Assembly (NCBI RefSeq): GCF_015832195.1
Contig: NC_052046.1
Location: 46,944,473-47,008,472, forward strand
Length of the DNA: 64,000 bases
Direction: 5' to 3'
Origin: Motacilla alba alba
Taxonomy: Eukaryota; Chordata; Aves; Passeriformes; Motacillidae
Of this stretch, positions 35,761 through 49,190 are shown piece by piece. The stretch's first letter is position 1, and every line of letters begins with the position of its first letter. The notes beneath the pieces were generated by a model, which saw only the letters and a list, made by a program, of their open reading frames with translations, did no database searches and had not been told where the DNA came from. The translations under genes and the position numbers were made by a program.

Positions 35761-38700
35761 AGAAACACAGTTGTGGACCTCTTCGGAAAGGGTTAAAGTG
35801 CTTTTTGGTTGCTTACCACTTACTATCAATTTGCGTAGTTAACTCAGCAGGGACTGAGGAGTCAGGCTGGGAATAGCGGTATGTTTCCAGTCTACATCAA
35901 GGATGGAAGCCTGACATTGTATTAAGTAAACAAAGATGGAGTACTGCAGAATACTTATTTTAAGTAAGGACTTTATTCCATTTGAGCAAAAAGGATCAAG
36001 AATGTTTATGAATAAACCATTGAGTGCAAATACTTTAGACTCCACCATAACAGGCTAGAAATAAACAAGAGATTTCTGTAATATTAATTCCGGTTTAAGC
36101 AGTAACTGTATGCATGCTGAGGAAAATTAAATTACACCAAAATACTTTGTGTGGGAACAAGTAATTCTTACAATTTTATGGTGCTGCACGAATGGTAAAT
36201 AATATCATATTGTAACTGCTTTCTACAAAACCTGATCACACATAATTTCTCCCAATTTATCATGCTGGTTCATACCAGTAAGTTCCCAAAGGAGCAGCTT
36301 TGTTAGCAGTAGGTATTGATTTCTGAGCTCAGACTGCATCTTCCTACTATTACATTTCACTTGAGAAATTAAAATGTTTCTGAAGACTGGCAGTGGGGCG
36401 ACACACCACCTTCCTGGCAAGGGAACATTACAAGGCATTTACTGCTGTCAGCGCCAATTCCATTTACAAGGTTGTAGTGCATGGGAAACTTTTCTGCATT
36501 ACTAATGAATAACAGCTTCTGAAAGATGGGAAATTAATTTGATAAGAAGCCACCCAAAGCCTTGCAGAGCAGGATAAAGACATCCAGAATGCATAAACAG
36601 GATGGCTGAGTCGGCACGGTAAAGCAGGAGGGCTGTCAGAGCAACACTTTGACTTTCCTAGGAGACACTCTGACTTTCCTTCCTCCTCAAGGAACAGCTT
36701 TGTTGAGCCGTGAATGCCACATCAGCAGGGCACTGATTTCACACCCAGCTTCACCTTCTGGCCTTCTCTGTATGGCCCTGCTCACATCTCTGCAGCAATA
36801 GTAGGGCTGGCAAGAGCCAGAAGGTACTGAGTGCTTCTGACCTCCTTAATTAACTCCTTAGTCATCACAGCCCTTGATCTTTCTAGCATGGCCTGTCTTC
36901 CTTGTACTATTCCCTGAAATCAAGAGAAGTGCTGACAAAAGTATAATTACTTGGGCTGCTGTTTTATGGTATGGAACATTTGGTGACAGGACTACTTGAA
37001 GGTGTTCCTGTTCCCCTTGCCAGCCCACTGCTTGCTTCTGGTTGGGAGACCACTACAGCAGCTTTGTTGCAAGCTGCTTGAGGAAATGCCCCAGCTTAAA
37101 AAAAAAAAAAAGAAACCTGCAGACAAACAGACACAGTACCTGAGACAGATCCATGTGTGTGCAGAGGAGACATTAGGAATGAAAGCTGATTTCTGGGGGG
37201 AGCCCAGAAGCAGGGCTGCCTCAAGCTTGGATCATCTCCAAACACTTGGTAGCCTTAAACATATGAATGTTCAGGGAGATTTCTGCTCTGGGAGGAACTC
37301 ACTGTATTTTGTATGCCAGGAGACAGCCATGGCCAGCAATAAAATTGCTAGCAAATGTGGTAATATTTCTATTAGGGAAGATGTGTTTGCATCTGGGTTT
37401 GGCTAGGATAGCTTTATGCCCAGAGAGTTATCAATCAGTGCTCCTTCCTTTTGATTCTGCACTATCAAGTCTGATTGGTATTTTTGTCTCTGATGTTAGA
37501 GACAAATTTATTGTTTTTTCTTCCTAATACCATTACAGCTTTGTCATTTAGGCTTTGTGAGATACTTTATTTAATCAAAAAAAAAAGGAAAAGAAGGGAT
37601 TTTATTTCTACAAAGACTAGCAGGAGGCAAGAGCTGGTATTACCAAGCTTTGAGAACAGTTGCTATCAGGAAAATTATTCTCCAAATGGAGGCTGAGGGC
37701 ACTGACCACAGTGAACTGAACTGCGACATGTAATTTCATTACTCTGGCTGGGCTAAGCTGCCTAAGCTTATTGCTGCCTTCAGCAAGAGAGCATGTTGGC
37801 TTGCAGCCACAGTGGAGGGATGTAAAAGGCTTGAAGGTTGCTACAATTTTCTCATGTGCCTAAAAAGTGTCCAATTGGTCATTAGCTGATCACCTCTTGG
37901 TTGAAACAGATCACACACTACTAGACTCTGAAAACACACTGGTTAGGCAGGCATTGCTGTTACAGACTTGCTCTTGAAGAATTACCACGCACACAGGAAA
38001 TCTGTTTGATTCCCACATGTGTTTGGTTTTCAGACTTACAGGCTCCATGGTGAGGTAGGGGGAAAACCAACAACTAAACCATCATTAATTCCCTTGAGAT
38101 TTTTGCTGCATTATTTTACTTTATGCAATCCTTTGTTCTTCATGAGGCTGTATATACCAGTACAGCATTTCTTCTCCTTCCTGGCTCTTTGAAAGTAAGA
38201 GAGTAGGATGAATAACAATCTTGCATGGTGGGTATGTATATCTGTCTGTAAACATTTATATGTGACTTTCATGTCTGTGAATTGTGCTGGGCAGATAATC
38301 ACAAAAACTTGACAGTCTCTCCTTCAAAGCAGAACTGTGAGAAGCAATTACATACACTTTGAATACCAGCTGGACAAGCTTCCCACACCATAAAACACCA
38401 TATTTAATTTTGAACCAGGAGGAGTTGCATCCTGCCATCTTTACTCTGTCTTCAAATAAGATTACTGCACTGTGCTTCAGGAAAAAAACATGATGCTTAT
38501 AATTTGCACTAGCTGCAGAAAACCTGGCTGAATTCACTGACCTCTGTGATACACAGGGTAGGACTGAATGATCAATCATCTTTAATCCTTAAAACCTACC
38601 AACAGAAAGAGGGAAGTGCACAGCTCCCTCCGATATGTGCTGTTCTGTTATCTATGGCAGAATCCCTGGTATATAATGATCTGAGCTTTGCAAACTACCT

Positions 38701-39735
38701 CATAAAATCCTGCATTTATCACTGGTGTCGGTATTGGGTGTAACTAAACCAGCATGGAGAGTGGTTTAGCAACATGTATAAACACGACCAAGCAATGCAA
38801 ATCATAGTTCCTGCAACTCATTTTGAGCTGTTCTTAGAACAGGGAGGAGCAATACACAATATAGGGTGAAAATCATCGGTTTTCCCCTTTTTGAGCTTTT
38901 ACTTCTTGTTAATTAATTCATACTGTGAATTAGTTCTGGTTGGTGGATACATTTAGATGTTTTGTGAGTCTGAGAGCATGTCCTTACCTCCATTCACATT
39001 ATGAAACAATCACAACAAACATGCCTATTGACTGGGTATCTGCATTTGGTCATTTGAGAAATGTGTCACCATAAAGGTCACTTGGATGCCTGAGGACAGG
39101 AGGAAGGAAGGTGTAAGTCTAGAGGCTCATACATTGCACAAGGGCTGTCAAGTGACAGGAGCTGTGGACAGGTTCTTTTGCATCCCCATAAAACCTACTC
39201 CACACACTACAGACAGCAATGTGTTTACTTTTTTTTAACTCAAGGCATATACCTGCGCTCAGTCAGTTTCAAATTATCATTAATCAGCACTCCAAAACCA
39301 CCCTGAAGTCTTCACACACTCGTTGCTGTAAGCCACTCAGCCAGGACACAGGAGAAGAATCTTGCGTGATTTAATTTCCTTGGTCTGAAACAGCAAAAGG
39401 AGTGTTAACTGTGTGAACAAAAATCCTATTCTGATTTATCAGGACTTAAATACATGTTTTTAAATCACTATTTGCATTTTTCTGTAAGTATATGTCCAGC
39501 TAGCCACTGGAAGAACAATTCCTGCTTGAGTGCCGGCTACACTTGTTTATGATAAAGCGACTGGCCAAGAATTACCAGTAAAACCCAGAATATGATAGAG
39601 GTGGAATTAGCAAAATTTAGGAAAAAAACTATGAACATTCTAAATAATGGCATTTTCTTGTGTCATTTCCTTCTGTGGGAAAGCTCTGCAAAGAGGGCTG
39701 TGTTTGCAGGGATTTTCACAAATCCTGCTGAGAAG

Positions 39736-39763
39736 GGGCATGTTACCTGGGAAGAACATGTTT
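39736..39763. promoter_or_regulatory. p53-response-element-like pair of half-sites
   Basis: GGGCATGTTA and GAACATGTTT match RRRCWWGYYY at 9/10 and 10/10 positions and are separated by 8 bases, within the allowed 0-13 spacing. About one such pair is expected by chance in a window of this size. Confidence 0.3.
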
Positions 39764-42700
39764 TCTTCCATATCTGTACTTTTTGTTAAAGATGAAGCAA
39801 TTTGCCCTGAAACTTTGTTCTTCTGTATCAGGTCAGGATTTTGCTCAACCTACTCTGGTGCCAAGCTGAGCTGACAGCACACTGCTGACACTTGGGAAAA
39901 GGGGAGAGGGGCTGTGGTGCTACAAAACCCTGGGAAAAGGGGAGAGAGGTCACAACACCGAGGGGCAGCTGAGTCTCCCTTGCACCCACAAAATGCAGCA
40001 TGCCAGAGGCAAGTTGTCTTGCACCACTCAGTTGATGATCAGAGAGCTGGGAACGGTTGAGACCATCCCACAAAAATTTTTTTCCAGACCAACGTTTGAA
40101 GACCATGAAGACGATGGTCTTTCACTTCTGAAGAGATGAGAAAGCACCATTAAAAGGCCCAGAAAGGGACCTTGTGTAAATTCTATTTGCCTTCTCCACT
40201 TAATTGAAAACAAAGTAATTGGCAAGATTCAACAAGGACACAAGACAATAATGCCTCACAACAAGGACATGGTATTAATAGGCTTAAAATCACTCAGAAC
40301 AGCATTTGCTTGTCCCATTTTTAAATGTGTTAAATAAGTATATTGCATGAAACTTTAATCTTATATGGTACAAGTGCACGTTGTGCCACCAGTCCATTGC
40401 ATTGAGATTGGAGAAAATTTGGCTTCTCAACTTGGCCTACTGTACCACTGGCATTGTTTTCCCCAGCTCCTACCACTGGTAATTTCCTGCACAATTGGGC
40501 AATCTCAGCCTGCGTTTTGAATCTGTATTTAGACTTTGGAAGATCTATCACTTAGTGTTGGTGAAAGTATCTGTTATTTTTGCAAAAATAGCAGGCAGCT
40601 TAACATGTTTGGGTTTCAGCTTGGCTTCTTTCTTTGCTTCACACAGAGACTCATGAGTGGCTCTTTTGATGCCATTGTCTTTTTCAACATTACATACTAT
40701 CTATTAATTTCATACTACCAGACTTCCTTGGCTGTTATGTATAAAATGATTTCCAAGTGACTAACTTGCAGACAAACAAATGAGATTGGGCTCTGGACCA
40801 GGTAAGGGAGCACCAGCCAGGAAGTCTGGCACTGTGTTTGTCTCTGCCTTAAAATAATGGGACTTCATGTGGAAAGAAGGCAGGAGCATCTGTATGAAGG
40901 GTGACAGTGAGCAGAAGGTGCTGATATGATTCTGATCCCTGAAATCTACTCAGACAGTCTTTGATTGAGCTATTTGTGCAGCTGCAAGGTCAAAGAAAAA
41001 GTGGGCACAGAAAGAAGTAAATACCATTTCCTTATCCTTTGTTGTAGGGTCATTTTTTGTTGTAGGGTATTTTTTTCCCAATAAAGGAGTGTACACAATA
41101 GATATAGACTGAATACAGAACGCAAGCAGACTTCCAGTGACTCTCAAAAGCATTGCTTAAAAATGTCTGCCCCTAGGCATATCACTCATCGAATCCCAGA
41201 AGCTGGAAACTTCAGACCTACCCTAACACTGAAGACATATAATAACCAGAAACAACAGGCCTTGAAAGCAACTTCAAAACTCTAGGAAGTCTGGGAGTGA
41301 ACTTTCTTTATTGCTCCTAATTACAGAATATTTCTTATCTTTCTCCTTATCTCAGTGGAAAAACATATTTTAAATGTGAGAAACATATAAATAACAGGCC
41401 CAGCTAAGTCATTACATTTTTCTGATATTTTTCTCTGATCTTGTTTTCTCTGCCTCTTTTTTTTTCTTTATTTTGGCTACCTCTTACTAAAAATGCTTGT
41501 TTTCTACTTGACTCTCCTTTCTCTATTTTCATTCCTAAAGCCAAAACAAAGAAAAATGCCTATCAGCTAAGGTCCTTCATAATTCCTTTGCTGACATTTT
41601 TCTTAGCCTTCTTCTTACCTCTCTTAACCTAAAATAGAAATGTTAAGCCTTAATCAAAGAAAAACAAAGGGTAAACATTATGTTCTCCCAGTTCTTCTAG
41701 TTTACTCCTAAGCTGAGTAGCTATAGCTGTATCAGCCATACCTGACTGAATGTAGCAAGAGTCAGGATTCCTCAGCAATGAGGTATAAGGAAGAGGTCCC
41801 ACTTTTGTCCAGGACATAAGGCCAAATGTGCAGTACAGCCCCTCCCATGCTCCTTCCTGCCTCCCCTTTATGCCAGTGACCACGCTGTGGCAGAGAGAAG
41901 AGAGACAGCTGTTTGGGTAACAAATCACTTTAATGTCACATAGAAGAATGCAGAACCAAAATCTGAGAGAATAGGTTTTACTTAACAGTTTTGCCAGGCT
42001 CAGCACAGATAAATTAGTTACCAGGGTCCTTCTGGACAGCAGAGTGCATGGGTGACCATAGCCCACATCTCTGACATCTCTGAGATGTAAACCTGAGTGA
42101 CCAGCAGACCTCTACTGCCACTATTTCCTATCACGCTCCATTACCCTGAAGACTACCAAGAGTTTTGGACACCTCCTTTCTCACCTTAGAATTTCCCTTG
42201 ATATTAAAGCATTGCAAATTTATACCAGAAAATCAATAGAGAAATTGTTCCCTGAGAAATGGTTAATCGTTTCCCATTGTTTCAAGCAAAATGTTTCATC
42301 ATATGTATTTTTTAGTGTTAATTAACAAACATTAATTTTCAAAATGAGAAGATCTTCAGGATAAAAACTTTTGGCTAATGGATAAAAATTTTAATCAACT
42401 TGATAATTTTAGTTACAAAATCAGTGTTTAATCACAGGAACTAAATCTCTTTTGTTGTAAGTCATTTTTGTTGAGTGATAGAGAATTTTCAGGATTATAT
42501 AAAAATAATCCCTACTTGCTTTGCTATGAAACTTTTGCTTCCTCTTCTTCCCAAACTTTTTTTTTTTAAATTTTCCTATAGAGTCTGGCAGTTCAGCAGA
42601 AACACAAATAAAGAACTTCTAAGGAGGGGAATGTTTTAGACAGATAAAAGACATCTGTTCCTTAGCCAAACCTCTTGATGCACTTAGAAGGCAGTAATCA

Positions 42701-43210
42701 TCAGTCTTTGCATTTTTCTTTCCCTTTCAGGGAGGACAGCAAGGTGGAGATGCTTAGAATGACCTTTTAAAATTATCTTTATGAGTCTCCTGTCAAAGAC
42801 TAGCCTTGGTCCCTTCCAACCTATCTTTTATTTTTCCTTTTGTTACTCCCTGGAACAGACCTCTGTGTTCCTGAGAGGGTTTTGATAGTAGCAAATTGCT
42901 CATATCAGCTTAGAAAAATCCATCCTCTCTTATACTGTATGTCCTTTTATTTAATTTATAATAGTGAGGCAATTGGATCCTTTGCTTTGTTCTCTATATA
43001 AAGTAACAGAAACCTAAAAGGAGCAACCAGTGGAAAGGAAAACCTTACTCTAGGGCAGGAAAAAAATGTCCCTGTGACAGACATCACAGTGGGAAATCAT
43101 GACCTGGTTTAGCTTCAGCCAAAGAGGTGGTTATTAGGGCAACTTAGTTCAAGAGCAAGTTACATCAGGTTTTTGCATTCTTTGGGAGTGAGAAGGACAA
43201 GGGATGCCAG

Positions 43211-43243
<33 letters not shown>
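43211..43243 (+). repeat. Poly(A) run of 33
   Basis: This is an uninterrupted A33, the longest homopolymer in the window. No processed pseudogene was recognised upstream. Its exact length is likely to be uncertain in any assembly. Confidence 0.9.
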
Positions 43244-43245
<2 letters not shown>

Positions 43246-46200
43246 AGTCACACAAGGAGAGGAAAGCAGTCTGCTTTCACCTTTTATTCACAGTATATTT
43301 CCATTGCCAACTTCTCATTTTGCAGATTCATGGCTGTCTCAGTGTTGACAGGAATCAATTGGCTTGTCATTACTTGAGATAGATGCCCTGTACAAGAACA
43401 GGAGCAACTATGAGATACATGCTTTAATATTGTTTTTCTATCAAGGTTTAAAGCTGGGAGTCTACAGGTTTTAGCTGTGGAACATAGCAGAAGTTACAGT
43501 CAAATATAGTTACAGACATTGGTATAAGTCAAAGAATCCCTCTAGTCCTGTGATCCTCTCCAAGTAAACTGTGTATATGGAAAACAACTGACTTAAAATG
43601 CTATTCTGATTGATAAAAAGGCAGATTCTTCACTCACTACTGTGGTGATACATTCCCCCCTTCTCAGACCACACTGAGACATGCATACATAAAGGAGACA
43701 GGTCTGTGGTTACTATCTTTTACAATCAAGTTTGTCACCAGAAAAATATCTTTATAATTCCACTTCTTAATTTGTTTTGTAAAGCATCATATTAAGTTAT
43801 TAGTCTATCAAAAGAAGTAAGAAAAATAAGAAAACATCATAAAATATTGTAATAATGCAGGCAATAAAAATGTATGGTCCATACAGGAAGAAAGCAAGCT
43901 TAGTATAAAGTTAATAAATGTCTCAATCCAGTACTCTCAAACCCTACATTTGCTTTTCCTGTATTAACAACAGAACACCTTCGTTAACTCTCTGGTTTCA
44001 TATTTATTCATGACTAGCACATGTTACCCCACACCAATAGTTTGATATTGGTATTATACATATTAAAAACATGTAATCAGAAATAATTGCTGTGATTGGT
44101 GAAAACTCCATTAAACAATTTTCATTAATTTGATCTTTTTGGAAATGTAATTGCATTTTCAAAAAACATTAAAAAATATATTGAGTTTTAGTTTCTTCAT
44201 TATTTTTAATGTACTGCATTATTGATGTTGCCTCATTGACCTTGTCCCCTGAGGTAAGCACTGCTGACACATTTTTTATTATTTTTCTCATTAATAAGCA
44301 TGTGCCTTCTTCACTAGGCCATGTATTTCTTCCACCATGTACAGTGGATAAAGCATCTTTTGTAATTCATTTTTTATTCATTGATTCTAAGTCTTTCCAT
44401 GCCATCTTCCTATGAAAAGACCACTGGAGCGGTTAGTTTCTTAATTTTGTAACCATGCACATAACTTAGCTGTTTGTGTAAGAATTACAGGCTCTGTATT
44501 TGGACACTGATAAGTGAAAATGCAAAATACGTGTTGTTGCTGTTCTGCCTAGGAGCAAAGTATGCTATTAATGTAATTTGCTAGTAATATCTCATTTTAA
44601 AATACAAATGCTGACCCAGCACCCCAGTGAAGGGAATCCCTACCACTTTTGCCATCCTTCCCTAAATTCACTGTGTCCCTTATCCCTTTAGCAAATTTTC
44701 TAACAGGCTGTGCTGTGAGATTTAATGGACAAGACTACAGATAACTCTATGGTTAGACATTAACCTACAGTGTAGCTCCCCTAAATTTGTTATTCCAGAT
44801 GAGGAAATAAAAAGAAAAGGAAAATCTTCTCTGTGACCTTTACAGTGTTCTTAGCCACACAGATCCACCAAAAGCAGAGAAAAAGACCTTCCTCTGCCAC
44901 GTCATCCAGACAGGCACTTCCCCTACTCTACTTCATCTAAATGCAGATGTCTGTGTAGCATTTACTTAGCTCCTTCTTCTTCTGTCTTAGGCATACAAAC
45001 ATGGTAAATACAGGGACACTTTTAAAGTCTCTGAGTGCATAATTGCCATGTTTATCCATAATGATATAGGAAGTGTTCAGTCCAAAGAAACCCAAAAAAC
45101 CCCAAGGTTAGGAGATAAAACCCCTTGACTATTATAATTTAGTTTCACTGACTCTGTAATTGCAAAAGTGAAGTCAATGCATTTTCTCTGCCTGATGGGG
45201 AGTATACAAAAGTAAAAGGTCAAGGCTTCATCCATCTGTGGTTCTGTCACTGACTTAGTGTATAATCTTGCACAAATCACTTTGAGCTGTTGTGTATCAG
45301 GTTCCTAACTAGGATAGTTAATGGCATCTTCTTGCTCTGCAAATAATTTTAGGTCTGTGTCAATTCTAGTAGCTTAATAATGTTAATCGACATTAATTTA
45401 TTGGACAATGCTTTTAAATGCCTTTTGTGTGCTTATTTTTCTGTACTAACATTTCCAAAGGTGTTTTTATTGTCATGACTGTAAAATGTATTTTAAATCC
45501 TTATTTTTATTATTTTGTTTTCCATTGATTCATAGTGAAAAGGGATTTTTTTCAGCAATGTGTGCTGTTTTCCTCTAATGCTGGCTTACATCAATACATC
45601 AAGTGATCTGAAAAGTCATGCCAGCACAGCAATATAAAGGTATAGCTTGAAACTTTGACTTTATTCAGAATTGTTCACAGCTGCATTCATTCAACACAAC
45701 TATTTATTCTTTTATTCCCTCATCCATTCATTCTGTCATGCACCCTGCTATTCCCTGCATTATGTATCAGTTTGCAAACCTCTGGGCATGTTCAATGCCC
45801 TTTTTCACTTACTTACTAATAACCTACCACCTGTTCACTCACTCACTCTTGGACAGATTTGTCCTCAGTCTCAGACCTGGCTTCTGAGACACTTTTGGTC
45901 TCCTCTCAGTCCCTACTCTGCTCCTGTATCTTCTACCCTGTAGCTTATTTGTTGGTGAGTTTAATTAAAGACTGCAGGTTTAAGAGCACCATCAGTTGTA
46001 ACAGCTTTCTTTAACCCCTTTTTTTTTTTCTTAATTGCTTATTTATTTTTCCTGGCACAGATTTGATACAGCTTCCCTAGACTTAAAATACCCGGGTGTA
46101 TATTCAACCTCAACACATTATCTGAAATAAGTGTGTTAGGACTGAGGCAGTCTTTACATACTACTACTTTACAGAAAGCATTATGTGTCCTTTTTGACTT

Positions 46201-47832
46201 TATTATGCTTATAGTATAGGTTTTTAAAAGCATGTTTCCTCCATGTCCTTGGAACACCCATTATGGAATTGATGTGGACATGTATTAATAATTGTTCATT
46301 GCATTATCTCATTGCCACAGCATACAGTATTTGGAAGATTATCACCTCTTTTAGGAAAACAAAATCAGTTATAATTACCGTGAGGACCAGTATCTTTAGC
46401 CCTACACCACTAGCTCACATACAACCCAGATTAATATTACAGACCTCTGGAAAACCTCTCAAATTTGTGTCAGAGGCCATATGTTTTTTAGTCCTGTGAA
46501 AGAAATGACTTATAACCAAAAGGAATTTTCAGTGGTGCAATTCATGGTACCAGCTGTAAGTTCCCAACACTGTTGTTACTAGTGGTTTTTTTTTTCTCAT
46601 CAAATCCCATTTGTTAATATATACTTGGAAGAAGGTTCTAAATGTGATTGAGAATCTGCCATTTGACAAGGTATCAATATCAATCCCTTGTTTTACCTCC
46701 AACCTTCAAGTCTGTAAGACTCTCCAGGTTTTCCTGAGAATGGAGACCGAAAGCTACTTTATATAAATTAACAATATAATTCTTAAAAGGTCATTACATA
46801 TAACCTGGATAGAGTCAGAAATAGTGGAAATTCTGTCTTGGTGCTAGTCTTTGCTCCAGTTCCCTTGTGCCACTCCCGGTTTTTGGAAATTTGCGCAGAC
46901 TGCAGGCTTCAAGAGGAAACCTGACAAAATCTCTGTGATTTTCCTACTCAGAGCTAAGAACTGCCCAAGCCTAGATTTTGTAAAATCCTCAGGATATGCT
47001 AAAAGTCTTGTCTACACTAGAGAGTTTTGCTAGCCTATTAATACCAGCAGTCAGTCCCAGTGGAGATGCAGGTTAATCTTCTGACGGTAAAAATTACAGC
47101 AATTTCCCATATACAATATGAAAAAGATTTTTTTATCATGCTACTGTATTTTCAGGAAGGATTTTCTGGCATGGGTCCATTTGACCCTTTCATTTATACC
47201 CCTCATCAGAAGTGGTTCTCCCCCTTCCTTGCAGACCATGGCTTCTCAGCCCCTCCTGCTCCCTGCTGCTGCTGTACCCCAGAGCTGAGTATGACTACTT
47301 TCTTTATGCTTCATATCCAATGCTTTGATGGCATTATGGCCCTATTTGATGTCAATGGTATGATGAACACTGGTTATCCAATTTCAAGCTGGACTAAGTT
47401 ACATCACCATTTTGAAAATGTAGTGCAGGAATACACATTTCCTACTGTTTACCACACAATAGACTGTTTGCTGGCTATGCTAGTACCCTCCTTAAGATGC
47501 TACCATTTTGTAGACCCTGAAATATCAAGGTTGCTTTGCATGCAACTTCCTTAATCTGAAGTTATTATCATGTCTCCACGCTTTAAGAGGCTCGATTTCC
47601 TCAATGATTTCTTCTTGACATTATTTCTTACCTACAACTAATGTGAATTATTAGAGATTGATGAGAATGTTATTGTAAAAATACACTATTGTGTAATGCT
47701 GGAATTTAAAGGTCAGCCAGTAAAGCAATTGCAAATATCTGACAAACGAAATATTTTGTTCAGTCTTGCTTCAATGACTACTGCTAACCAAGCCATGGCA
47801 ATCTCATGACACTGGTATCACCAGTTCCACAG

Positions 47833-47872
47833 CAATAAAAAAACCCAAACCAAACCCCAACCTAAAACCAAG
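47833..47872 (+). repeat. A/C-rich low-complexity tract
   Basis: This short tract is dominated by AAACC and AACCCC units. Confidence 0.65.
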
Positions 47873-48331
47873 CACCCATGTGTTGGTCCATGTCATTCAT
47901 CTGAACAGTCACACCAGGCGTGCACAAACATGATGGTAATCAATAACTCATCAGTGACTCAGCAGAAGGACCACAGGTGAGATCTGTGCATTTACTGACC
48001 TATTTTCTGTCCTCCTTTTATATTCCGCCAAGCAGTCACCTAAGCGAACCTGTGCTTTTAAGGTGCAATAATTCCAGTAACATTTGCTTTCGAGACGAGT
48101 TATTTCATTCCCATGGTACCGAGAACCTGGATCCCAGGGGCGGTTTTCCCTGTGGTCTGCGGCGAGCGGATCCATCCTGCCCGCGACGAAAAGGCGGAGG
48201 AGGAGCAGTGGAATGCGACAAGTGGCACTAGGTGCGAGGAGCTGCGGCGGCTCCTGCTCGGCCCGGCTGAACTGGGGGACACCACACCTGCTTTCGGCAG
48301 AGGCGCCTCGGTGCCTTGCCAAGCCACGCAG

Positions 48332-48344
48332 CCCCAGGTGGCGC
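48332..48344 (+). promoter_or_regulatory. CTCF-like motif in CpG island
   Basis: CCCCAGGTGGCGC carries a perfect AGGTGGCGC core; I count one mismatch to CCASYAGRKGGCRS. It has the same orientation as the three intergenic motifs. Binding is unknown. Confidence 0.45.
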
Positions 48345-48591
48345 GGGAGGAGCCGCTCCGCCGGCGCCGTGACCGGGCTAATGTCACCCGGCGCCGTTGC
48401 CGCTGCGGCCGCGCCGCGGGGCCGCTGCCGTTAAGGGGCAGTGACGGGCGCGGGGGAAGGGACGAGCAGCACCAAGGAGAGGGCGGCTCAGGCCCCTGCC
48501 AGACCCCCGGGAGCGAGGGCCGGGCCCGCCCCCCGCACCGCTCGGCCGCCATACTGCGGGGCAACCCAAACTTGTTACACACGGGCACCAA

Positions 48592-48638
48592 CTCCTCCTC
48601 CTCCTTCTCCTCCTCCTGCCCCTCCCGCCGCCGCCGCC
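48592..48638 (+). repeat. (CTC)n/(CCG)n trinucleotide repeat
   Basis: CTC units (about 48592-48617) pass into a stretch with CCG units (48626-48638). It lies within the CpG island and would be in the 5' UTR if transcription begins upstream of it. Confidence 0.85.
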
Positions 48639-49110
48639 CTGCCCCCGCCGGCGAGGGGAGGAGGGGGCTGCGCCAGCCAAGCCCCAGCCGCGGGGAAGGC
48701 GCCGAGGCAGGCGGGGGCAGTGCGAGGGGAGCGCCGCAGTCCCCCGCAGGTAGGAGCGCCCGGCGGGGCGGGCTGTGCGCCGGCCGGGGAGGAGGAGACG
48801 GCGGCGGGGGGCGGGCGGAGGGAGCAGGAGGCGGCGGCGAGGGAGCGGTCGGCGCTGGGGCAGCGACCGTCCGTGCCCGCCGCGCCTTCTCCCGCCGAGG
48901 TGGGTGCGGGGCTGGGGGACCCAGGCGTGGGGGCGGGCGGCCCGGCCGCACCTACGGAACGCAGTTTGTCTTGCCGCCTGACAGGGCCCGGGCCGCCGCT
49001 GGGTTCGGGCGGGGGGCGAGGGCGCTGGCAGCTCCCGCCGGCGACGCGGCCGGACCGAGACGGAGAGGAGGAGCCTCCAGCTGCAGCAAATGAGCGAGGG
49101 CTGCCAGGTT

Positions 49111-49190
49111 TATAAATCTGCTTTTCCGCCCACCGCCCCCGAGCCCCGCTGACTCCGGCGGCAGCGGCTGTCGGCTGCGGCCCCGCCAGG
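49111..49190 (+). other. SEMA4D: Candidate TATA box and short non-coding first exon
   Basis: TATAAAT at 49111 is about 80 bases upstream of a strong donor (CCAG|GTGCGTG; exon end 49189). If it is used, transcription would begin near 49140 and the first exon would be only about 50 bases, without an ATG. A longer exon starting higher in the island and ending at 48749 or 49189 is the alternative. Confidence 0.35.

Larger units (their letters stand above)
34651..48099. other. Intergenic DNA upstream of the presumed SEMA4D promoter
   Basis: No coding exon was recognised. It contains poly(A) and A/C tracts, an AT-rich homeodomain-motif cluster (35721-35760), a p53-like site (39736-39763), and two short stretches that may be very old CR1 tails (about 38555-38605 and 42790-42830). 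The longest open frame (47060-47554, plus, 164 codons) has no recognisable family. Confidence 0.5.

Noticed and set aside
38555..38605. Old CR1 tail (GGACTGAATGATC-like block)
   Set aside because: The match is short and diverged, and chance cannot be excluded. The same applies to a CCCTTCCAACCTA block at about 42810.
48100..49115. Long open frames on both strands (up to 326 codons) in the 48-kb CpG island
   Set aside because: They overlap each other in several frames, consist mainly of Arg, Gly, Ala and Pro, and show no domain. This is what GC-rich, stop-poor DNA gives by chance.
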